Source of the DNA: an uncultured Collinsella sp.
GTDB lineage: Bacteria > Actinomycetota > Coriobacteriia > Coriobacteriales > Coriobacteriaceae
Direction of reading: 5' to 3'
DNA: 13,740 nt
NCBI GenBank assembly: GCA_900752275.1
Contig: CAADUS010000089.1
Span: 1 to 13,740, forward strand
A program made the position numbers and the translations under genes. A model generated the notes under the pieces. That model had not been told where the DNA came from. It worked only from the letters and a program-made list of their open reading frames with translations, and did not search any database. Shown here piece by piece: positions 1 through 6,149 of this stretch. Position 1 is the first letter of the stretch. Each line of letters begins with the position of its first letter.

Positions 1-882
1 CAGGCCCCCGATGCCGACGTGTTTTTTCTGGTGGGCGGCACGCAGGCCAACGCGACGGTGATCGACATGTTGCTCGCGCCGTACGAGGGCGTCGTTGCTG
101 CCGAGACCGGCCACGTCGCCTGCCACGAGGCGGGCGCCATCGAGTTTGGCGGCCACAAGGTGCTCACCATCCCCGGCTACGAGGGCAAGATGCACGCCGA
201 GGACCTCGAGAACTATATCCAGGTGTTCTACGAAAACGAGAGCTACGAGCATACGGTGTTCCCAGGCGCCGTGTACGTGAGCCTATCGACCGAGTACGGC
301 ACGCTGTACTCCAAGGTCGAGCTCGCGGCGATCCATGCGGTGTGCCAGAAGCGCCAGATTCCGCTGTTTGTGGACGGTGCCCGCCTGGCCTATGCGCTGG
401 CGGCCGATGAGTGCGACATTACCCTGCCCGAGCTGGCGCAGCTGTGCGACGTGTTCTACATCGGCGGCACCAAGTGCGGCGCTCTGTGCGGTGAGGCCGT
501 GGTGTTTTGCGGCATGCACGCTCCGGCGCACCCCATTCCGCGCATTAAGCAGCACGGCGCGTTGCTGGCCAAGGGCCGCCTGACGGGCGTGCAGTTTGAG
601 GCTCTTTTTACCGACGGCCTGTATTTTGAGATTGGGCGCCAGGCGATTGAGACCGCTCAGGCGCTGCGTCGCGTGCTGCGCGAGCGCGGTTACCAGTTCT
701 TCTTGGAGACGCCGACCAACCAGCAGTTCGTGATTCTGCCCAACGAGGTTATGGCCCGCATTCGCGAGCATGCGGCGATCGAGTACTGGGAAAAGTACGA
801 CGAGACCCACACGGTGGTGCGTTTTTGCACCAGCTGGGCCACGACGCAGGAGGATATCGACGCGTTGGCGGCTGTCCTGTAG
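1..882 (+). CDS. Low-specificity threonine aldolase, 5' end missing
   Basis: This is a PLP-dependent aldolase of the beta-eliminating lyase family, which cleaves threonine or allo-threonine to glycine and acetaldehyde in the cytosol. The reading frame is open from base 1, so the start lies outside the window; roughly 45-50 N-terminal residues are missing compared with the usual length of about 340. The visible part opens with FFLVGGTQAN, the glycine-rich stretch near the cofactor phosphate. It continues with VDGARLAYAL, whose Asp normally contacts the PLP ring nitrogen, and YIGGTKCGALCGEAVV, where Lys (bases 472-474) is the expected Schiff-base lysine. It ends at TAG 880-882 just before a strong terminator, so it is the last gene of its transcript. 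A related beta-eliminating lyase cannot be fully excluded, but the GGTK and DGARL contexts favour threonine aldolase. Confidence 0.93.
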   Translation, partial: QAPDADVFFLVGGTQANATVIDMLLAPYEGVVAAETGHVACHEAGAIEFGGHKVLTIPGYEGKMHAEDLENYIQVFYENESYEHTVFPGAVYVSLSTEYGTLYSKVELAAIHAVCQKRQIPLFVDGARLAYALAADECDITLPELAQLCDVFYIGGTKCGALCGEAVVFCGMHAPAHPIPRIKQHGALLAKGRLTGVQFEALFTDGLYFEIGRQAIETAQALRRVLRERGYQFFLETPTNQQFVILPNEVMARIREHAAIEYWEKYDETHTVVRFCTSWATTQEDIDALAAVL

Positions 883-900
883 CCTGATGTAATGACAAGG

Positions 901-944
901 GGCCGCCCTGCGCCTGAGCTTGGCGCAGGGCGGCCTTTGCTTTT
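901..944 (+). terminator. Rho-independent terminator after threonine aldolase
   Basis: A perfect 14-bp GC-rich stem pairs 901-914 with 922-935 across a 7-nt loop (TGAGCTT). It is followed by TTTGCTTTT. It lies between the aldolase stop and the acetyltransferase start, separating the two transcripts. Confidence 0.92.
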
Positions 945-959
945 GGGGAGAAGGGTTGT

Positions 960-1541
960 ATGACCGAGATGTCCGAGCCGACGATTCGCCTGGCGACGCC
1001 CGATGATGCGCCGGCGTTGCTTGCCATCTATGAGCCGTATGTGCGCGAGACGGCGATTACCTGCGAATACGAGGTGCCGAGCGTTGAGGAGTTCGCTGGG
1101 CGCATCGAGCGTACGCTCAAGCGTTATCCATATTTGGTGATGGAGTTGGACGGGCGTCCGGTAGGCTATGCCTACGTGAGTCCGCTTAACAGCCGCGAGG
1201 CGTACGACTGGTCGGTCGAGACATCGATCTACCTGGCGCGCGATGTGCGCCACGGCGGGCTGGGCCGCAAGCTGCACGACGCGCTCAAGCAATGCTTGGT
1301 CGCGATGGGCATCACCAACATGTGCGCGCTCATCGCCGTGCCGCACGACAAGGACGACGAGTACCTGACGCACAACAGCCAGGATTTCCATGCCCATATG
1401 GGATATCGCCTGGTGGGCGTCTTTGACCGCTGTGCCCAAAAGTTCGGCCGCTGGTACGACATGTGCTGGATGGAGCTGGTCCTGGCCGAGCGCACACCCA
1501 ACCAACCCAAGCCAACCTGGTTTCCCGACATCCTCGCCTAA
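960..1541 (+). CDS. GNAT N-acetyltransferase, phosphinothricin acetyltransferase (Pat/YncA) type
   Basis: This 193-residue cytosolic enzyme transfers acetyl from acetyl-CoA to an amino group. The N-terminus (IRLATPDDAPALLAIYEPYV) is typical of the Pat/YncA subgroup. The acetyl-CoA pyrophosphate loop is RHGGLGRKL at about 97-105, after the SIYLARDVR strand. The C-terminal KFGRWYDMCWMEL corresponds to the G-x-W-x-D-x-x-x-x-x-L ending of this subgroup. Members acetylate phosphinothricin-like compounds or methionine sulfone/sulfoximine, but substrate cannot be read from sequence and resistance should not be assumed. The ATG at 960 follows a GGGGAGAAGG-type ribosome site; an in-frame ATG at 969 is a less likely start. 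The gene is monocistronic, between a terminator upstream and a convergent regulator gene downstream. Confidence 0.9.
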   Translation: MTEMSEPTIRLATPDDAPALLAIYEPYVRETAITCEYEVPSVEEFAGRIERTLKRYPYLVMELDGRPVGYAYVSPLNSREAYDWSVETSIYLARDVRHGGLGRKLHDALKQCLVAMGITNMCALIAVPHDKDDEYLTHNSQDFHAHMGYRLVGVFDRCAQKFGRWYDMCWMELVLAERTPNQPKPTWFPDILA

Positions 1542-1580
1542 AACCACCACAAAGGTGCCTGTCCCCATTGTGGTGGTTTT
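1540..1580. terminator. Bidirectional terminator hairpin with GGGACAG-type loop
   Basis: A perfect 13-bp inverted repeat pairs AAAACCACCACAA (1540-1552) with TTGTGGTGGTTTT (1568-1580). It begins at the acetyltransferase stop and ends 7 bp from the stop of the convergent regulator. A-runs on one side and T-runs on the other suit termination in both directions. The 15-nt loop AGGTGCCTGTCCCCA contains the CTGTCCC core shared with several other intergenic hairpins in the window, so this terminator probably derives from, or doubles as, a member of that repeat family. Confidence 0.85.
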
Positions 1581-1587
1581 CGATTGG

Positions 1588-2310
1588 TTAGCCGATGGGC
1601 TCGGTGTATTTGGCGCGGTCGGTGCGTTGGATGCGCTTGGAGACATGGAGCGGGCGGCCGTCGGTGTCGTAGACGTAGTCGGTGATCAGGATCAGCGCCT
1701 GCCCGCGCTCAACGTTGAGCAAAAACGCCTCGTTTTGCGAGGCATAGCACACCTCAAAGGTCTTGTGCCCCTGTGCCGGCGCGCGATGGAATTCCTGGCG
1801 CAGCGTCGCGTAGAGCGAACCATTGATATCGCGATCGATGAGTGCTTCAAAGCTCGGTGGTAGATAGGTAGTCTCCAGGCACAGCGGCGCATCGTCCAGA
1901 TAACGCAGACGGACAAGTTTGACGAGCTTGCTGCCCACGGCCGCATCAAAGAACTTAGCTATACTGCCGCCCGCCTTGGTAAAGCCCGAGTCCACCGTGC
2001 GCGTGGTGGGCTTCATGCCCTGACCCTGGACCTGCGCCGTATAGCTCGAAAACACCAGGTTGTTCTCGTGGAGCGCCGGCGTGTCGGCCACAAAGGCGCC
2101 GCGCCCGCGCTCGGTTCGAACCAGACCCTCATCAACGAGCACCTTAAGGGCATGGCGTACGGTGCTGCGCGACAGCCCCGATTCGTCCATGAGCTCCATC
2201 TCGGACGGCAGCTTGTCTCCGCGTGCGTAGATGCCGGCGGCGATGCGGTCGCGAAGCGTACCCGCCAAGCGCTCGTATTGGCTCAGTTTCTTTTTAGATG
2301 AAGCGTTCAT
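1588..2310 (-). CDS. GntR/HutC-family transcriptional regulator with UTRA domain (GntR-1)
   Basis: This 240-residue regulator has an N-terminal GntR winged helix-turn-helix at about residues 10-75 (LPSEMELMDESGLSRSTVRHALKVLVDEGLV, then the wing RTERGRGAFV). A UTRA effector domain spans about 95-235 and includes KLVKLVRLRYLDDAPLCLETTYLP. UTRA domains usually bind phosphosugars or amino-sugar phosphates, releasing the protein from its operator. It is transcribed divergently from the SIS deglycase at 2517. The shared 206-bp region holds two identical copies of TAACTTGTATGC and an inverted partial copy, so autoregulation and control of SIS-1 are the natural inference. It is a distant paralogue of the regulator at 11199. 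The ATG is at 2308-2310 on the minus strand. FrlR-type control by a fructosamine phosphate is plausible but not shown. Confidence 0.93.
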   Translation of the reverse strand: MNASSKKKLSQYERLAGTLRDRIAAGIYARGDKLPSEMELMDESGLSRSTVRHALKVLVDEGLVRTERGRGAFVADTPALHENNLVFSSYTAQVQGQGMKPTTRTVDSGFTKAGGSIAKFFDAAVGSKLVKLVRLRYLDDAPLCLETTYLPPSFEALIDRDINGSLYATLRQEFHRAPAQGHKTFEVCYASQNEAFLLNVERGQALILITDYVYDTDGRPLHVSKRIQRTDRAKYTEPIG

Positions 2311-2326
2311 GCGATCAGCCTATATC

Positions 2327-2358
2327 TAACTTGTATGCTTATCTAAGCAAGCATGTAT
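2327..2358. promoter_or_regulatory. Candidate operator proximal to GntR-1
   Basis: TAACTTGTATGC (2327-2338) runs into the palindrome GCTTATCTAAGC (2337-2348). ATGCTT (2335-2340) is mirrored by AAGCAT (2349-2354), giving a composite dyad 17-50 bp from the GntR-1 start. The position fits an autoregulatory operator. Assignment rests on the repeat and its location only. Confidence 0.5.
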
Positions 2359-2430
2359 TCAATACGACAACAAAACAGCTGGTAGCCAATTATCAAAAAC
2401 CGCATCAGCAAAAATTCTAAGATAAATATA

Positions 2431-2477
2431 GCATACAACTAGTCGACATAACCAAAACATGTATGTAACTTGTATGC
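2431..2477. promoter_or_regulatory. Candidate operator upstream of SIS-1
   Basis: GCATACAA (2431-2438) is an exact inverted copy of TTGTATGC (2470-2477). The second half belongs to TAACTTGTATGC (2466-2477), identical to the 12-mer at 2327-2338 near GntR-1. CATGTATG at 2459-2466 resembles the same half-site. An A/T-rich stretch just before it (GATAAATATA, 2421-2430) may contain a -10 element, but I see no convincing -35. The layout suits a repressor controlling SIS-1. Confidence 0.5.
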
Positions 2478-2516
2478 CTGTGATGAGCATCAAACGAGAA
2501 GAAAGGCTGATGCACG

Positions 2517-3509
2517 ATGACTACTCAGGAACAGGTTAAGGACGTCGTCTCCCAGGTTTTGGCTGACAAGGCTGACAAGGGCGGCATCAAGCGCGTCGTG
2601 TGGATTGGCGCCGGCGGATCCAACGGCGGTAACTATCCTGCCCAGTACTTTATGGAGCACGAGGCCACACAGGTCGTGAGCTCCAGCTACACCAGCAACG
2701 AGTTCGTGCACGCAACCCCTGCCTATGTCAACGAGAACACTCTGGCCGTCGTCGTGTCCATGCGCGGCACCAAGGAGACCATCATCGCCGCCCAGGTCGC
2801 CAAGGACCACGGCGCCAGCACCATCGCCATCTATGTTGACGAGTCCGGCCTCACCGAGGTCTGCGACTACAAGATCCAGTACGACAGCCTGGCCGTCGAC
2901 GAGTCCTGCATGGGCCGCACCAACTCCGCTGTCGTGACCATGATCGCCATGGAGCTTACGCAGCAGACCGAGGGCTATGCCGAGTACGAGACCGCCATGG
3001 CCGCCTTCGACTTGGTCGACCCTATCTATCGCAAGGCCGTCGAGTACACTCGTCCGCTCGCTGCCAAGTGGGCCGAGCAGAACGCCGACAAGCCCTGCAT
3101 CAACGTCATGGCTCAGGGTCCGCTCTTTGGTGCCGCCTACGTCTTTAGCATCTGCAACGTGCAGGAGATGCTGCAGATCGACTCCTGCACCATCAACACC
3201 TGTGACTTCTTCCACGGCCCCTTCGAGATCCTGGACAAGCGCACCTCGCTGTTCCAGCTCATCAGCGTCGGCCGCAGCCGCTGCAACGACGAGCGCGGCA
3301 TCCGCTTCGTCAACCAGTACGGTGGCGAGCGCGTCTATCAGCTCGACGCCAAGGAGCTCGGCCTCAATGACATCAAGGACAGCGTGAGCGAATACTTCAA
3401 CCACCTGATCTTTGCCCCGATTCTCAACAACGTGTACATGCGCGCGCTCTCTGCCGTCACCCACAAGGACTACATGACGCGACGCTACATGTGGAAGCTT
3501 GAGTATTAG
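2517..3509 (+). CDS. SIS-domain sugar-phosphate deglycase, FrlB/GfrF-like (SIS-1)
   Basis: This 330-residue cytosolic protein has two SIS (sugar isomerase) domains. The family is related to the isomerase half of GlmS and includes FrlB and GfrE/GfrF, which split 6-phosphorylated Amadori compounds into glucose-6-phosphate and an amine. The N-terminal SIS half shows VVWIGAGGSNGGNYPAQYF at 27-45 and the phosphate-loop region VVSMRGTKETII at 79-90. The C-terminal half has E217 in VQEM and H233 in FFHGPFEI, 16 residues apart, matching the Glu/His catalytic pair of FrlB and GlmS. GAAAGG lies 10 nt before ATG 2517. The C-terminus RRYMWKLEY is nearly the same as in SIS-2. Position 230 before the HGP motif is Asp (CDFFHGP), where SIS-2 has Glu (GEYFHGP), so substrates may differ. 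Lysine as the amine is inferred from context. Confidence 0.88.
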   Translation: MTTQEQVKDVVSQVLADKADKGGIKRVVWIGAGGSNGGNYPAQYFMEHEATQVVSSSYTSNEFVHATPAYVNENTLAVVVSMRGTKETIIAAQVAKDHGASTIAIYVDESGLTEVCDYKIQYDSLAVDESCMGRTNSAVVTMIAMELTQQTEGYAEYETAMAAFDLVDPIYRKAVEYTRPLAAKWAEQNADKPCINVMAQGPLFGAAYVFSICNVQEMLQIDSCTINTCDFFHGPFEILDKRTSLFQLISVGRSRCNDERGIRFVNQYGGERVYQLDAKELGLNDIKDSVSEYFNHLIFAPILNNVYMRALSAVTHKDYMTRRYMWKLEY

Positions 3510-3549
3510 TTACGCGGTTTTACCAAACCGCGTAACGGCTCGACGCTGC
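3510..3549 (+). repeat. Post-stop stem-loop repeat, copy 1
   Basis: Directly after the SIS-1 stop, TTACGCGGTTT (3510-3520) pairs perfectly with AAACCGCGTAA (3525-3535) over a TACC loop. CGGCTCGACGCTGC (3536-3549) follows. A second copy sits just after GntR-2 (11925-11963) with the same 14-nt tail and one compensated base pair (A-T here, G-C there). There is no T-run, so it is not a standard intrinsic terminator; a 3'-end stabilising or processing structure, or an interspersed palindromic repeat, are the options. Confidence 0.75.
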
Positions 3550-3584
3550 GCGGTCCGCCTTTGGGCAATCTGACGTTTCACTTC

Positions 3585-3619
3585 AAGGGCGCGACCAGAA
3601 GGTCAGCGCCCTTTCGTTT
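3585..3619 (+). terminator. Rho-independent terminator of SIS-1
   Basis: AAGGGCGC (3585-3592) pairs with GCGCCCTT (3606-3613). An inner GACC/GGTC helix has an AGAA loop and one bulged A. The tail is TCGTTT, moderately T-rich. With the stem-loop at 3510 it closes the SIS-1 transcript, implying that the exporter downstream has its own promoter. Confidence 0.75.
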
Positions 3620-3680
3620 CACGTCACCTTGCCTCAAATGCGGCCCGCTCGTTGACTTATGCTCAACCAGCGGCGCCTTA

Positions 3681-3817
3681 GACGTTGGGAACGTTCCTTT
3701 TCTGCCGGCAGTTGGGGACAGTCCTAGTCGTTGGGGACGTTCTTAAATGACTAGTCATCCAAGAACGTCCCCAACGACTACTCATTTAAGTACGTCCCCA
3801 ATGAGTACCCAATGAGT
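3681..3817. repeat. Cluster of GGGGAC-type inverted repeats
   Basis: About 140 bp of gene-free DNA carries five versions of one ~16-nt motif in both orientations. Plus-strand copies start near 3685 (TTGGGAACGTTCCTTT, degenerate), 3712 (TTGGGGACAGTCCTAG) and 3731 (TTGGGGACGTTCTTAA). Reverse copies are at 3759-3774 and 3785-3801. TAGTCGTTGGGGACGTTCTT (3725-3744) has a perfect 20-nt inverted partner at 3761-3780, and the 16-nt gap contains the palindrome ATGACTAGTCAT (3747-3758). ACTCATT (3780-3786) can pair with AATGAGT at 3800-3806 or 3811-3817. The rest of 3620-3860 shows no gene. Confidence 0.8.
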
Positions 3818-3856
3818 GTGTGGGCGATCGGATTTTCCCGCTCGCCGATTTGTGTC

Positions 3857-3884
3857 TTGAAAAATGTATATAACGACTATAACG
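3857..3884 (+). promoter_or_regulatory. Promoter/operator region of the EamA exporter
   Basis: TATAACGACTATAACG (3869-3884) matches 14 of 16 positions of TATAATGACCATAACG before the PTS operon (5158-5173). It also contains ATAACG twice with a 9-nt period. A possible promoter is TTGAAA (3857-3862) with TATAAC (3878-3883), but the 15-nt spacing is short. A shared regulator site overlapping a -10 element is the best reading. Confidence 0.55.
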
Positions 3885-3924
3885 TAGTGTGAAACATATT
3901 GGAAACAATACCGAGGAGGCTGCG

Positions 3925-5007
3925 TTGAAGAAAAGCAATCTAGGCTATGTGCTGGTGCTGATCGCCGCGCTTATGTGGGGCAGCATCGGAATCTTTGTAA
4001 ACGGCATCTCGGCCATGGGCGTTTCGTCCCAGAGCATGGCTGCCTTTCGCTTGTTGGTCGGAGCGCTTATCTTGGCGCCGGTCCTGATGTTTATGGGCTG
4101 CCGTCCGGGTGAGGGGTCTACCGTGGCTCAGGGTCCGCTGGCACTGTTCAAGGCAAGCCCTAAAGAGCTTGTTCCCTGCGCGCTTGTCGGTATTGTCGGC
4201 CTGGCCGCCGCCAACACCTGCTATTACGAGTGCATGGGCGAGGTGGGCATGTCCACGGCCTCGGTGCTGCTCTATACCTCGCCGGTGTTTGGCGTCGTGC
4301 TCGGCCGCGTGCTTTATCGCGAGGACGTGACCCCCAACAAGCTCGTCGCCATTGTCTTTAACATCGTTGGCTGCGTGCTTGCAGTGACCAATGGCGACCT
4401 TTCCGGTTTTCATTTTTCGGTTTGGGGCGTCACGTCGGGCGTGATTGCAGGCCTTTGCGGTGCGTCGCTCGCGGTGTTTAGCCGGATAGCAACCAAGACA
4501 GTCCACCCGCTGGCTGTCACGTTTTGGGGCTTTGTTTTTGGCGGTGCGGTTATGGCGGCTATCGCGGCTCCGTGGCCGGATGTCGCCGCGGCAATGTCGC
4601 CACGGCTGCTGCTGCTGTTCCTTGGCTTTGGACTCATCCCCACAGCCGTGGCTTACATCTTATATATGCAGGGTCTGTCCATGGGGCTCGAGACGTCGAA
4701 AGTTCCCGTCGTAATGTCTTTCGAGACGGTCGTCACCGTACTGGTGGGCATTGGCATCTACGCTGAGCCCGCCGGCGCGATCAAGGTTCTGGGCATCGTG
4801 CTGGTGCTCGCGTCCATCCTGATCATGAACACCGACTTCTCCAAGCTGCGCAACAGTGTGTTTGTCGGTCATGTTGTTGAGAGCATGACCTTTAAGCCCA
4901 ACGCGTGGTGGACGGAGAAATCGCAGGACATGGATCTGTTTAAGGAGCGCACCGGCATCGCGCTGGAGCCCACCGTGCAGGAAAGCCCCTGGTACTTTGT
5001 GCGATAG
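3925..5007 (+). CDS. EamA/DMT-superfamily metabolite exporter with C-terminal tail
   Basis: This is a polytopic inner-membrane transporter of the drug/metabolite family, with two EamA halves at about residues 6-155 and 165-302 and roughly ten hydrophobic segments. The first helix VLVLIAALMWGSIGIFV is typical. SVLLYTSPVFGVVLGRVLYRE and PVVMSFETVVTVLVGIGIYAE are the equivalent late helices of each half. TTG 3925 is chosen as the start because GAGGAGG (3913-3919) lies 5 nt before it; an in-frame GTG at 3889 adds 12 hydrophilic residues, has no ribosome site and sits beside the operator. The product is then 360 residues. About 50 residues after the last helix (from about 309) form a soluble tail unusual for the family. 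Relatives export amino acids and other metabolites. Export of an amine released by the deglycases is a contextual guess based on the shared upstream element. Confidence 0.88.
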   Translation: MKKSNLGYVLVLIAALMWGSIGIFVNGISAMGVSSQSMAAFRLLVGALILAPVLMFMGCRPGEGSTVAQGPLALFKASPKELVPCALVGIVGLAAANTCYYECMGEVGMSTASVLLYTSPVFGVVLGRVLYREDVTPNKLVAIVFNIVGCVLAVTNGDLSGFHFSVWGVTSGVIAGLCGASLAVFSRIATKTVHPLAVTFWGFVFGGAVMAAIAAPWPDVAAAMSPRLLLLFLGFGLIPTAVAYILYMQGLSMGLETSKVPVVMSFETVVTVLVGIGIYAEPAGAIKVLGIVLVLASILIMNTDFSKLRNSVFVGHVVESMTFKPNAWWTEKSQDMDLFKERTGIALEPTVQESPWYFVR

Positions 5008-5091
5008 AGGATCGCGCGCAGGGTCTGACCTGGGGTTATCCAGCCAGCGCGGCCTACCCAGCCCCAACGTTTCAAATACGTTAAACCCGTC

Positions 5092-5119
5092 AACGGTCGA
5101 TTTTCACCCGCGAACGGTC
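5092..5119 (+). promoter_or_regulatory. Direct repeat upstream of PTS operon
   Basis: AACGGTC occurs at 5092-5098 and 5113-5119, a 21-nt period equal to about two helical turns. TATACT, a possible -10, follows at 5122-5127 without a clear -35. This could be an activator site or chance. The rest of 5008-5091 shows no gene and no convincing terminator for the exporter. Confidence 0.3.
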
Positions 5120-5154
5120 TTTATACTAATTAGCAATATAAGCAACGAATAAGA

Positions 5155-5173
5155 CGTTATAATGACCATAACG
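5155..5173 (+). promoter_or_regulatory. Operator overlapping -10 of the PTS operon
   Basis: CGTTAT (5155-5160) and ATAACG (5168-5173) form a dyad around 7 nt. The dyad overlaps TATAAT (5158-5163), which could be the -10, though it would leave a leader of only about 20 nt. The 16-mer at 5158-5173 is shared with the exporter promoter at 14 of 16 positions. Its reverse complement matches 12 of 16 with the region before GntR-2. Confidence 0.6.
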
Positions 5174-5189
5174 AAAAGGAGGAGGCAAG

Positions 5190-6113
5190 ATGAATCAGAT
5201 CATTCTCGCATCTCATGGCGGCCTGGCCGCAGGCGCCAAAGACACGCTCGAGATGGTTCTCGGCGACGTGTCGAACGTCCACGTCGTGTCGCTTGCTCGT
5301 GACGACAAAGAGCCCATCACCGATAAGGTGGACGCCATGATCGCCACGTTCAACGCGGACGACACCGTCTATGTGCTGACCGATATGCTCGGCAGCTCGG
5401 TCAACAACAGCATGGTCGAGCTTTCCAAGAACGGCACGAAGTTCACGGTTGTCAGCGGTTTCAACATCCCGCTGGCACTGACGCTCGCTATGAGCCCCGT
5501 CCCCGTCAAGGGCGCCGAGCTCGCGGCCCTCATCAACGAGGCCCGTACCGGTCTGACCAACCCCAACGCACCGGTCGAGGCTGCCGCGGCTCCCGCCAAG
5601 AAGGCCAAGGCGCCCCGTCACAGCTCCGGTCCCGCCAAGATCGTCCTCGCACGTCTTGACTACCGTCTGCTGCACGGCCAGGTTGTCTTTACCTGGACCA
5701 CCAAGGTTCAGGCCGAGCGCATCATCGTCGTCGACAACGCTGCCGCTAACGATGACATCAAGAAGGGCGCTCTTAAGCTGGCCAAGCCCCAGGGCGTGCG
5801 CCTGAACGTCTTCACCGTCGAGCGTGCCCTCGCCAAGATGGACAAGCTCAACACCCTCGGCGAGCGCGTCATGTTCGTCTTTGGCAACACGGCCGAGATG
5901 CTGCAGTTCTGCCAGGGCTACAAGCTCGATGCCATCAACCTGGGCGCCACCGCCAACCACGACGGTGCCGATCAGGTCGGAGGCAAGGACAGCTCCGTCT
6001 TCCTCGACGCCAACCAGAAGGCCGACGTCAACCAGCTGCTCGACATGGGCATTAAGCTCTACGTCCAGCAGACCCCTACGTATCAGAGCGTCGACATCGA
6101 CGCCAAGCTGTAA
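5190..6113 (+). CDS. Mannose-family PTS fused EIIA-EIIB component
   Basis: This 307-residue cytosolic phosphotransfer protein joins two PTS domains. EIIA (about 1-125) starts NQIILASHGGLAAGAKDTLEM, with H9 in the SHG motif as the site phosphorylated by HPr. An Ala/Pro/Lys linker follows at about 127-147. EIIB (about 149-307) has IVLARLDYRLLHGQVVFTW, with H162 in LLHGQV as the second phosphohistidine; the usual RxDDRLxHGQ reads RLDYRLLHGQ here. Phosphate passes from HPr through H9 and H162 to the sugar carried by EIIC/EIID. The fused order is that of E. coli ManX; in Salmonella gfr the A and B domains are separate. A strong AAGGAGGAGG ribosome site precedes ATG 5190. It leads the PTS operon and has a codon bias suggesting high expression. 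Confidence 0.95.
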   Translation: MNQIILASHGGLAAGAKDTLEMVLGDVSNVHVVSLARDDKEPITDKVDAMIATFNADDTVYVLTDMLGSSVNNSMVELSKNGTKFTVVSGFNIPLALTLAMSPVPVKGAELAALINEARTGLTNPNAPVEAAAAPAKKAKAPRHSSGPAKIVLARLDYRLLHGQVVFTWTTKVQAERIIVVDNAAANDDIKKGALKLAKPQGVRLNVFTVERALAKMDKLNTLGERVMFVFGNTAEMLQFCQGYKLDAINLGATANHDGADQVGGKDSSVFLDANQKADVNQLLDMGIKLYVQQTPTYQSVDIDAKL

Positions 6114-6118
6114 TCAAC

Positions 6119-6132
6119 CAGGCTTTTGCCTG
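6119..6132 (+). other. Small intercistronic hairpin between EIIAB and EIIC
   Basis: CAGGC (6119-6123), a TTTT loop and GCCTG (6128-6132) form a 5-bp hairpin in the 36-nt gap, just before the EIIC ribosome site GAAAGGAG (6136-6143). It is too weak to be a terminator. It may affect translation or mRNA processing, or mean nothing. Confidence 0.3.
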
Positions 6133-6149
6133 ACTGAAAGGAGAAGGGT

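Noticed and set aside
690..1646. Minus-strand frame spanning the aldolase end and the acetyltransferase
   Set aside because: It runs through a strong terminator and the whole GNAT gene, has no recognisable domain, and is explained by GC-rich third positions.
3561..3746. Small plus-strand frame of 61 codons
   Set aside because: It crosses the SIS-1 terminator and the repeat cluster, has no ribosome site and shows no protein-like composition.
3681..3817. CRISPR array
   Set aside because: The repeated motifs are short, in both orientations and irregularly spaced, with no uniform spacers and no cas genes.
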